From an uncultured Lachnospiraceae bacterium (lineage in GTDB: Bacteria > Bacillota > Clostridia > Lachnospirales > Lachnospiraceae), in contig CACZBW010000022.1 in NCBI GenBank assembly GCA_902779575.1, forward strand, positions 1-56,899: a stretch of 56,899 bases of DNA, given 5' to 3'. Of the stretch, positions 50,914-56,899 are shown in pieces. A program made the position numbers and the translations under genes. Position 1 is the stretch's first letter; every line of letters starts with the position of its first letter. A model generated the notes under the pieces. That model saw nothing but the letters and a program-made list of their open reading frames with translations, was not told where the DNA came from and did not search any database.

Positions 50914-52310
50914 TGACAGCACCTCCTTAAGGGACACTCGCCCGTCATCTGGGATGAATAATTTCTCTGCGCAGTGCATACTTCGCTTTCCCAGATCGCG
51001 TTCCAGTCATCGCGAAGCATGTTCCCCAGCGGCTGATCAGACAGCCAGCTCTGACACGGAACCACATTTCCGCCGGGAGTGACGGCCATGTTGGAAAGAC
51101 ACGCGCCGCAGGATGGCGACGGGATATTCAGTTCCTCAAAAACAGGCTCTTTAATCCAGCCCGGAGAGGTGAATGCGATCTCCATGCCGTGTTCGCCGCA
51201 GTAGCTGACTGCCTCGCGCAGGATCTCTTCCAGCTGATCCCCTGACAGCTGCAGGCGCGCGGATTCTTCCCCTGCAGCGTTTCCGGTTGTGATCATGCCG
51301 GAGCAGGTCACATAGATGACGCCTTTCTCATGAAGGAATTCCAGCGTCTTCACATAGTCCCTGTTCAGGGTGCAGAGCGGCGTATTGATACTGACGGACA
51401 GGCCCTCCGCCAGGGCGTTCTCAATGCCGCTGACCGTACTGCTGTACTGGGGAGCGCCGACAAGCCGGTTGTGGATCTCCGGATCCTTCGAATAAAATGT
51501 GATCTGTACGCTGTCCAGCTCAGCCTTGCGCAGCGTACGGCAGTATTCCTTTGTAAGACGGATTCCGTTTGTGTTCAGTCTGGAAACAAACCATCTGGCG
51601 TCCCGGATCAGTTCGGGAAGATCGTCCCGCATGGTTGGCTCGCCGCCGGTAAATGTCACCTGCGGGATGCCGGCCTCACGGCATTTCGCCAGAATCTTCT
51701 TCCAGTCACCGGTCGAAAGCTCTTCCTCATCCGACAGCATCTGTCCGGCAGCGTAACAATGGACACATTTCTGATTGCAGTTCCATTTTCCTTTCTTTGT
51801 CATGGCGCTCACCATCAGATCCATGCGGTGCGGCGCATTCATGTACTGGGCATATTCTCCCAGGCTCATATAATTCACGTCGGTCGTGACTTCTTCCCGG
51901 TAAGCGATCTGCCGCATCGTCTCATAGATCGTCCGGATATCTTCCCGGATCCGCTTATTGGAATAGACCGGCATGATCTTCCTGACATTTTTCGCAGTAT
52001 TTTCAAGGATCGACTGAATCTGGTCCTCGCCGATCTCCCTGCCGTCGTATTTATTTGTCTCGCGGATCATCTCTGCCAGGATCACAGCCCAGGCAAAATT
52101 GACCGGTACGACGTCGCTGCCGTTGATGATGGCAACGCTTGGATTCAGGGTGTTCTCCTCCTTCTTCGGCGGGATCAGATGAATCCTGATAGCGCCGGGA
52201 CCGTTGGGATTCAGCGTCGTGTGCAGGACTTCGTCAAAGACGGTGTCCATATAGGAATTGATCCGCTGTACGGATCGGGTCTTTCTGAATAATGCGGGTA
52301 CATAAGCCAT
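50910..52310 (-). CDS. radical SAM/SPASM enzyme coupled to the Cys-tail protein
   Basis: A 466-residue enzyme. Residues about 35-115 may form a PqqD-like recognition domain. The cluster motif is WNCNQKCVHCYAAG (Cys178, Cys182, Cys185), followed by VTFTGGEPTMRDDLPELI. The SPASM region has CGACLSNMAVTPGGNVVPC and a Cys-rich end (CPLRRCCQ). A perfect ribosome site and a promoter (52335-52363) precede it. The downstream membrane-protein gene overlaps its stop by 4 nt. SPASM enzymes mature peptides or protein side chains; the adjacent nine-Cys tail is the obvious candidate. Confidence 0.92.
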   Translation of the reverse strand: MAYVPALFRKTRSVQRINSYMDTVFDEVLHTTLNPNGPGAIRIHLIPPKKEENTLNPSVAIINGSDVVPVNFAWAVILAEMIRETNKYDGREIGEDQIQSILENTAKNVRKIMPVYSNKRIREDIRTIYETMRQIAYREEVTTDVNYMSLGEYAQYMNAPHRMDLMVSAMTKKGKWNCNQKCVHCYAAGQMLSDEEELSTGDWKKILAKCREAGIPQVTFTGGEPTMRDDLPELIRDARWFVSRLNTNGIRLTKEYCRTLRKAELDSVQITFYSKDPEIHNRLVGAPQYSSTVSGIENALAEGLSVSINTPLCTLNRDYVKTLEFLHEKGVIYVTCSGMITTGNAAGEESARLQLSGDQLEEILREAVSYCGEHGMEIAFTSPGWIKEPVFEELNIPSPSCGACLSNMAVTPGGNVVPCQSWLSDQPLGNMLRDDWNAIWESEVCTAQRNYSSQMTGECPLRRCCQ

Positions 52311-52334
52311 CTCATGAAACCTCCTTGCTTTTGC

Positions 52335-52363
52335 CTATAATAACAATGATGATGGAGAAATGC
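52335..52363 (-). promoter_or_regulatory. promoter of the radical SAM/Cys-tail operon
   Basis: Minus strand TTGCAT (52358-52363), a 17-bp spacer and TATTAT (52335-52340), about 25 bp before the start codon at 52310. Confidence 0.6.
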
Positions 52364-52398
52364 AAACAAAGAGGCGAAAGATCTGAGAATCTCTCGCC
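52361..52398 (-). terminator. intrinsic terminator upstream of the radical SAM gene
   Basis: GAGGCGA...TCGCCTC arms (52369-52375 and 52392-52398). On the minus strand the hairpin is followed by TTTGTTTGC; it closes the preceding unit (TRAP fragment). Confidence 0.65.
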
Positions 52399-52459
52399 TC
52401 CTTTAAAACGATTATTATTCCATGTTGTCAACGGAATGACATGGCCGATGATCCTGTTT

Positions 52460-52843
52460 TTATCTGTAGACCAGATTCGGCAGGAACATGGTTACCTGCG
52501 GAATAAATGCGATAATCAGGATCACCGTTAACATGGTGATGTAGAAAGGTACCGCCTCCCGGGCCGTTTCCTGCGGTTTACATCCCATGATCTCCGATGT
52601 CGTGTACAGGGCGATGCCTACCGGCGGAGTCATAATCCCTCCGGTAACCACGGTCATCATCAGCACGCCGAAATGGACCGGTTCCACCCCGACACTCTGC
52701 ACGACCGGCAGAAGGATCGGTGTCATCAGAAGCGCGACAACAGTGGTTTCCACGAACATCCCTGCAAAAGTAAGCAGAAGAATGATCAGAAGAAGCATGA
52801 TGTAACGATTCCCGGTAACGCCCACCAGAGAGCGACCGTCCAT
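52460..52843 (-). pseudogene. TRAP transporter large permease (DctM), C-terminal fragment
   Basis: The 127 residues have the DctM features YIMLLLIILLLTFAGMFVET, MTPILLPVVQSVGVEPVHFG and GIMTPPVGIALYTTSEI. A full DctM has about 430 residues; the N-terminal two thirds and the DctP/DctQ partners are absent. It starts just after the double GNAT gene. No function is expected. Confidence 0.85.
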
Positions 52844-52870
52844 AAATATATCTTCTTTTCATGAAGTCGT

Positions 52871-53986
52871 TCACATATCCGAACCGGTTGAAATCCAGTA
52901 ACGCCGGAGCCTGCCGCATCTGCTCAATCCCACTGTGTCTTCGATCTCATTTTCCAGGACGCCGCCATTCTTCAGAATGGTTTTTTCTGACGCAGTATTA
53001 TCGCTGTCACAAGTAAGCAGAACCCGCTTTTCTCCATAAATACGGCATAGATCAAGCATCAGCCGAAGCATCTCGGAAGCATATCCTTTCCGACGCTCGG
53101 AAGGCCGGATGCTGTACCCGATGTTCCCGCCGAAATTCATAAGAAAGTCGGTGAGGGGATGCCGGTAATCGATGATTCCAACCAGACGGTCATCCGTCTC
53201 CCTGACTGCCAGAAAGACTTCGGAGGGAACATAGCCTTCTTTGTACTTAACTCTCAGACGGTCCCCGAATCGAATCCACTCCTCAAAGGAAGCACAGTCT
53301 TCCAGACCGGCACATCCATCGAATTCATCTCCATTCTGCTTTAATTCATCCCGGAAGTCCATTACCTGCCCGGAATATCGGCTTCCAGGCCGGCACAATG
53401 AGATTTTTGCCGGTTCAATACCAGGATCCTGCATTCGCAGTTCGGCGCCTGCGGGTCTGCGGCAGAGGTTCCTGGAAAGAAACAGAACAAGATCATCATC
53501 ATTTGCGATTTCCGTTTCATACTGTGCACAGGCTTTATCCCGGTACCAGACGCCCGTTCCATCCGGGATATAGCCTCGTTTGACATACATTCGCTGTGCG
53601 CTTCCATAACCGCTGTGGAGGCCGACGCCAAGCCAGACCGTATCGGCATACTGCCCGGCAAGCTGTTCAGCGGCGTCCATCAGTCTGCTGCCGATCCCCC
53701 TCCTCCGGTATTTTTCCAGTACGCCAAAATCAACGATCTCCGGCAATCCTTTGCCGCCGAATGGACCGCCGGAAGGGGTAATATAGATATTAACATACCC
53801 GGCAGGGGCCCCTCTATATACAGCAGTCAGGGAAATACATATTCCCTCGGACTGGTCTTTAAGCCTTGTCAGAAATTTGGAGATATCCGTGTGCCAGCCC
53901 TGTTTTATCTCTTCATCAGTAAAGATCCGGGCATCTGCTTCTTCCATATTTCGGATCATCAGTTCGTTATCAATGTAATAAACCAT
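52871..53986 (-). CDS. double GNAT-domain acetyltransferase
   Basis: A 371-residue protein with two GNAT domains. The first (residues 1-160) has VDFGVLEKYRRRGIGSRLMD and YVKRGYIPDG; the second (about 195-365) has IGYSIRPSERRKGYASEMLR and a KTILKNGGV end. Both acetyl-CoA loops look intact. Substrates are unknown; tandem GNATs occur in aminoglycoside- and peptide-modifying enzymes. AAGGGAG precedes ATG 53986. Confidence 0.85.
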   Translation of the reverse strand: MVYYIDNELMIRNMEEADARIFTDEEIKQGWHTDISKFLTRLKDQSEGICISLTAVYRGAPAGYVNIYITPSGGPFGGKGLPEIVDFGVLEKYRRRGIGSRLMDAAEQLAGQYADTVWLGVGLHSGYGSAQRMYVKRGYIPDGTGVWYRDKACAQYETEIANDDDLVLFLSRNLCRRPAGAELRMQDPGIEPAKISLCRPGSRYSGQVMDFRDELKQNGDEFDGCAGLEDCASFEEWIRFGDRLRVKYKEGYVPSEVFLAVRETDDRLVGIIDYRHPLTDFLMNFGGNIGYSIRPSERRKGYASEMLRLMLDLCRIYGEKRVLLTCDSDNTASEKTILKNGGVLENEIEDTVGLSRCGRLRRYWISTGSDM

Positions 53987-54187
53987 GTTTTCTCCCTTGT
54001 TGAACCTTCGTCCGGGCTGATGAGAGGTTTTTCCGGATGCTTCTCCCTGCCGCCACAGATACCTGACTTTCTGTTTCTGAAAAATGATCTCAACCGTTCA
54101 GCGTGCGTCCATGTCTGCAAATTATACCGTCTGTATTTTCAGTATACAGCGGATTCCTGCGTGAGGAAAATAAATCTGAAAGCTATG

Positions 54188-54556
54188 TTATTTCAGGTTC
54201 CTCATCACAACCTCAATAAGGTATTTATTCTGCCTTTCTTGTGGAAGAGAATTATACTGGTACAGGAACAGATGCTCCATGATTTCCCTCACGCTCTTTG
54301 CCCCACAATTACGAATGCCCTTCAATTCCTTTCCGGAAGCTACCGCCTGTGCCACATCCCCTATTGTATGAAACCCTGCTCTCTTCAGACTGTTGAATGA
54401 CCTTACACTCAAATCCAGCGATTCAATAGGTTCATTTTTCATCATACTCGTCAGGTTCATATAAAAGCGGAACTTCCCGCCTTTCTTTTCATGAAGGTTT
54501 ACCCCGTCGATCCGGTTCATGATTGCCATCACGCTCTGACGCTGATCGTTTTTCAT
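54188..54556 (-). CDS. RNA polymerase alpha C-terminal domain-like protein
   Basis: A 122-residue stand-alone protein. Residues about 40-95 match the alpha-CTD helix-hairpin-helix fold: PIESLDLSVRSFNSLKRAGF, HTIGDV, GIRNCGAKSVREIMEHL. In RNA polymerase this domain binds UP elements and activators, so the protein may recruit or compete for polymerase. A strong site (CGGAGGAATAGG) precedes ATG 54556, which lies about 68 nt inside the end of the Lrp-type gene in another frame. Confidence 0.8.
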   Translation of the reverse strand: MKNDQRQSVMAIMNRIDGVNLHEKKGGKFRFYMNLTSMMKNEPIESLDLSVRSFNSLKRAGFHTIGDVAQAVASGKELKGIRNCGAKSVREIMEHLFLYQYNSLPQERQNKYLIEVVMRNLK

Positions 54557-54995
54557 ATCCTATTCCTCCGTAAACGTCCTTGATGATCTCCTTTACAGCG
54601 TGACAATGGATCTCTGCGATCCCGTCGCTGCAATTTTTCCGGATCATCTTAGTCAAATACTTGAGATCTGAGGCCTGGTCAGATACTGCAACCATATGGA
54701 TATGGTTCTCTTTCGTTGTACGGAAGATCTGCCGGATATACGCAGTATGGGCAGTGACATATTTCAAAACATCCTCATACTTCCCGGGAACCGTCACGAT
54801 ATCAATAAACAGCGTGATTTCATCCTCACGATAGATGCAGGTATTATATCCACGGATGATTCCTTCCTTCTCAAGCTTTTTCACTCTCTTCTTTGCAGCG
54901 ACTCTGGACATTCCAACCGCGTTTCCAATCTCCTGAAAGCTCATCCTGGCGTTTCCTTTTAAAAGGTTCAATATCCTAAGATCCGTATTATCCAT
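54489..54995 (-). CDS. Lrp/AsnC-family transcriptional regulator
   Basis: 168 residues from ATG 54995 (GAGGGAAGAGG upstream). The N-terminal AsnC-type helix-turn-helix (ILNLLKGNARMSFQEIGNAV, then GMSRVAAKKRVKKLEKEGII) is followed by an effector-binding RAM-like domain (HIHMVAVSDQASDLKYLTKM). Lrp-type regulators sense amino acids or related metabolites. The 3' end overlaps the alpha-CTD-like gene by 68 nt, so the two are expressed together. Confidence 0.85.
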   Translation of the reverse strand: MDNTDLRILNLLKGNARMSFQEIGNAVGMSRVAAKKRVKKLEKEGIIRGYNTCIYREDEITLFIDIVTVPGKYEDVLKYVTAHTAYIRQIFRTTKENHIHMVAVSDQASDLKYLTKMIRKNCSDGIAEIHCHAVKEIIKDVYGGIGYEKRSASERDGNHEPDRRGKPS

Positions 54996-55057
54996 GACCT
55001 CTTCCCTCATTCATCAGCGTCGACTCTGATAAAACCATAATACAGAATAACAGGAAT

Positions 55058-55098
55058 AAAAAGCAATATGCCCGGTTTCGTTTCGAAACCAGGCATAT
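55058..55098 (-). terminator. intrinsic terminator of the lipase gene
   Basis: ATATGCC-GGTTTCG pairs with CGAAACC-GGCATAT across a short loop (one mismatch); on the minus strand it is followed by TGCTTTTTATT. Confidence 0.75.
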
Positions 55099-55252
55099 CG
55101 TTTGTAAACCGGATAGCCAGCTATGTCTGACTGTGTCTTCCGGAATCGCCCGGGATCTGCCCGGCCGCTCCGCGCCGGGAATTCTTCCATCCAAAGCGTA
55201 CTGATTCGCCCGGCGCACAGAGATCCCCCGTTTTTATAAGCCATGCCGCTGA

Positions 55253-56182
55253 TTACGACAGGTTTTTCATAAAGAAATCAATAATCCCCGCTTCTACTTC
55301 TGCCTTGATCTCATCATAATTGTGGATCTCATGGCGGTATCCGGAATAGAGTTTTGTGGTTACCTTATGGCCTGTGCCTGCAAGCCAGTTCGTTGTCTGA
55401 TATACGCCTTCTCCCCAGTTGCCCACAGGATCCAGGTCGCCGCCGATGTTGTAAATCGGCAGTTCTTTCGGGACCTTAGCGGCCCATTCCGTTCCCTGGA
55501 TACAGCCCATCATCTCACAGAAATACAGCATGGAACGGTTGTTGGTCGGTTTTGTAAATGCGTCAAACGGATCCGCTGCATGGTCATTCTGCACCCATGG
55601 ACTGTGGCAGATCCACTCATTGCCAAGCTTCACCGGCTCTTCGATACGTGAGAACATAAATCCGAACAGCATGCCTGTAAACGCCGGATCGGATTCGTCA
55701 CCCTTTCCGGCGTCCACTGCTTCTCTCACTGCAGCCATAGCCTCCTGAAGGGAAGGCAGTGCCCCGCAGGTTCCGCATATCGTTACGCCTTTCAGTTCAT
55801 TCCCATACTTCGCGATATAATCCCTGGCAATGAAGGAACCCATGCTGTGTCCAAAAAGGAAATACGGAAGATCCGGGTAAATCTTCTTCACGATTCCTGT
55901 CAGGATATGCTCATCTTCCATCATCGTGTGCGCACCCTTATTCCCCCAGTCACCCCAAGTATTATTGACGACTGCTGTTTTTCCATGGCCTACATGGTCA
56001 TCCGCCGCAACTATGAATCCTGCATCCATAAATGCGACAATCATATGGAAGTACCGGCGGGAGTGTTCGCCAAAGCCATGAATCAACTGTATGATTCCTT
56101 TCGGTTCGCATGCCGGCACATACACCCATCCCTGAACCTCATCACGTTCATTGAAAGACTTGAAACTAATTTCATGCAGCAT
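55253..56182 (-). CDS. alpha/beta hydrolase, monoacylglycerol lipase/lysophospholipase type
   Basis: A 309-residue cytosolic hydrolase: the oxyanion-loop motif QLIHGFGEHSRRY, the DHVGHGKT loop, the nucleophile motif FGHSMGSF, and late catalytic Asp (GGDLDPVG) and His (YRHEIHNY). These fit Hydrolase_4 family monoglyceride lipases of usual length. Ribosome site GGAGGAG lies before ATG 56182. Confidence 0.93.
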   Translation of the reverse strand: MLHEISFKSFNERDEVQGWVYVPACEPKGIIQLIHGFGEHSRRYFHMIVAFMDAGFIVAADDHVGHGKTAVVNNTWGDWGNKGAHTMMEDEHILTGIVKKIYPDLPYFLFGHSMGSFIARDYIAKYGNELKGVTICGTCGALPSLQEAMAAVREAVDAGKGDESDPAFTGMLFGFMFSRIEEPVKLGNEWICHSPWVQNDHAADPFDAFTKPTNNRSMLYFCEMMGCIQGTEWAAKVPKELPIYNIGGDLDPVGNWGEGVYQTTNWLAGTGHKVTTKLYSGYRHEIHNYDEIKAEVEAGIIDFFMKNLS

Positions 56183-56212
56183 GATTCTTCTCCTCCTTTA
56201 CATCATTATTTA

Positions 56213-56332
56213 TTACTGCAAAGACAATATTGAATACTCCGTAAACTCAATCTTGTTACCGTCCGGATCATAAATGCACTCTACGTCCGGCTTTTTAATA
56301 ACCCCGATATCGAAATAAATATGATTATTCGG
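56213..56332 (-). pseudogene. glyoxalase/VOC-family C-terminal remnant
   Basis: The frame NNHIYFDIGVIKKPDVECIY continues DPDGNKIEFTEYSILSLQ and stops. The DPDGNKIEF motif is the metal-site end of VOC proteins. It has no start codon and continues in frame directly from the stop codon of the SseB-like gene. Confidence 0.7.
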
Positions 56333-56809
56333 TCAGGAAGCGTCAAGCACCATCTTCAGCATGCTCTTATCCAGGACGATAGGATTCTCCCAGGGATTTA
56401 TAATCAGTCCTTCTTTATCCTCCGCCGCCAATGCGGTCTCCAGAATATCCTTCATGGGCTGGTTGATTGAGGAAGATGCTTCCCCCTTACATGCTTCGTT
56501 GTGGTCGGTAAATACAACATACCAGAGCCTGCCATTATTGTCTATAATCGTCTGCGGCTTCATACGGATTTCCTCCGCAGCCTGAAGCGTATCGCCTGCC
56601 TTGACTTTATTCAGATCTCCCAGCATATCAAAAGCAGACTGGGACAGCTGAACAGGCAGAATAAATTCCCCCTGCTCGGCGATCCTCTTTACAATCAGAT
56701 CGAGCACTCTGATAAAGCTTTCCCTGCCGCTGTCCTGATGGGCGGCCGCCATGGCAGCCACCAGTTCTTCGTTTCCGAAGCTGTCCTTTGCGTGTCTAAG
56801 CACAGTCAT
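56333..56809 (-). CDS. SseB-family protein
   Basis: A 158-residue protein matching the SseB N-terminal domain: EFILPVQLSQSAFDMLGDLN, YVVFTDHNEA and LIINPWENPIVLDKSML. The family is widespread in Firmicutes and of unknown function. No good ribosome site precedes ATG 56809, so the start is uncertain. The stop codon TGA is followed in frame by a VOC remnant. Confidence 0.8.
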   Translation of the reverse strand: MTVLRHAKDSFGNEELVAAMAAAHQDSGRESFIRVLDLIVKRIAEQGEFILPVQLSQSAFDMLGDLNKVKAGDTLQAAEEIRMKPQTIIDNNGRLWYVVFTDHNEACKGEASSSINQPMKDILETALAAEDKEGLIINPWENPIVLDKSMLKMVLDAS

Positions 56810-56842
56810 TGATGTTTCTGTACATATGAGCCAGGATTTGGC

Positions 56843-56899
56843 TCACAGAGGGTAGGTTTTCTCAGGAATAAATCCCATTGCCTCAAGCAGAGCCAGATC
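56843..56899 (-). CDS. C-terminal end of a gene entering from beyond the window
   Basis: The minus strand reads DLALLEAMGFIPEKTYPL and stop, open to the window edge. Too short to identify. Confidence 0.35.
   Translation of the reverse strand, partial: DLALLEAMGFIPEKTYPL

Noticed and set aside
56827-56845. GAGCCA...TGGCTC inverted repeat as a terminator
   Set aside because: No T-run follows on either strand.

Overview
The window looks like a chromosomal segment of an anaerobic, gut-type Firmicute, most likely a Lachnospiraceae-like Clostridium relative. The reasons are strong AGGAGG-type ribosome binding sites, NHLM-type peptide exporters, IS66 remnants, a UPF0340 protein, DUF308, DUF2791 and DUF2806 families, a Firmicutes-type LexA box, and mid-GC coding DNA interrupted by visibly AT-richer accessory genes. 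No rRNA, tRNA or CRISPR array was seen. Most genes lie on the minus strand, so operons generally read from high to low coordinates.

Layout. 0.1-2.4 kb: an XRE-Uma2 protein, a sirtuin and a small membrane protein. 2.49-2.78 kb: two strong convergent promoters around a 25-codon gene, with a palindromic LexA box inside the toxin-side promoter; this is a candidate SOS-controlled type I toxin-antitoxin locus. 2.8-11.7 kb: a peptide-export operon (XRE regulator, S26-like peptidase, ABC exporter, HlyD-like protein, C39-peptidase ABC exporter, second NHLM ABC protein, zinc-ribbon membrane protein). 12-21.5 kb: a scarred accessory region with IS66 and IS6-like remnants, a HEPN-like duplicated protein, a DUF2806 protein, a second HPrK-like kinase beside a truncated radical SAM gene, a toxin-antitoxin pair with a broken toxin, a DprA fragment and four unidentified AT-rich genes. 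21.7-24.9 kb: a compact RiPP-type cassette (Cys-containing precursor, radical SAM/SPASM enzyme, HPrK-like kinase, PqqD protein), bounded by decayed copies of the S26 peptidase and ABC exporter genes of the 9-11 kb locus. 25-27.7 kb: an IS66 tnpA fused to the tail of ugd, an epimerase tail, an Abi_2 protein and a nucleotidyltransferase tail. 27.7-33.7 kb: an acetyltransferase, 5'-nucleotidase, alpha-glucosidase, DnaJ-like protein and UPF0340 protein. 33.7-39 kb: two DUF2791-like P-loop ATPases and an unknown protein, divergent from an SF2 helicase. 39-44.4 kb: a sensor-fused MscS channel, an ABC1/UbiB kinase and a DUF308 protein. 44.7-48.9 kb: a plus-strand operon of a NeuD-like acyltransferase/ACP fusion, an AMP-forming ligase and a secreted protein, preceded by three 35-bp promoter-bearing repeats. 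49-52.3 kb: a radical SAM/SPASM enzyme translationally coupled to a membrane protein with a nine-cysteine Cys/Ala/Ser tail. 52.4-56.9 kb: a TRAP permease fragment, a double GNAT protein, an Lrp/AsnC regulator overlapping an RNA polymerase alpha-CTD-like protein, a lipase and SseB.

The best candidates for undescribed biology are the radical SAM plus Cys-tail membrane protein pair, the DUF2791 ATPase/helicase module, the RiPP cassette with its duplicated and partly decayed export genes, and the LexA-boxed 25-aa peptide locus. All family names rest on motif recognition by eye; no database search was run.
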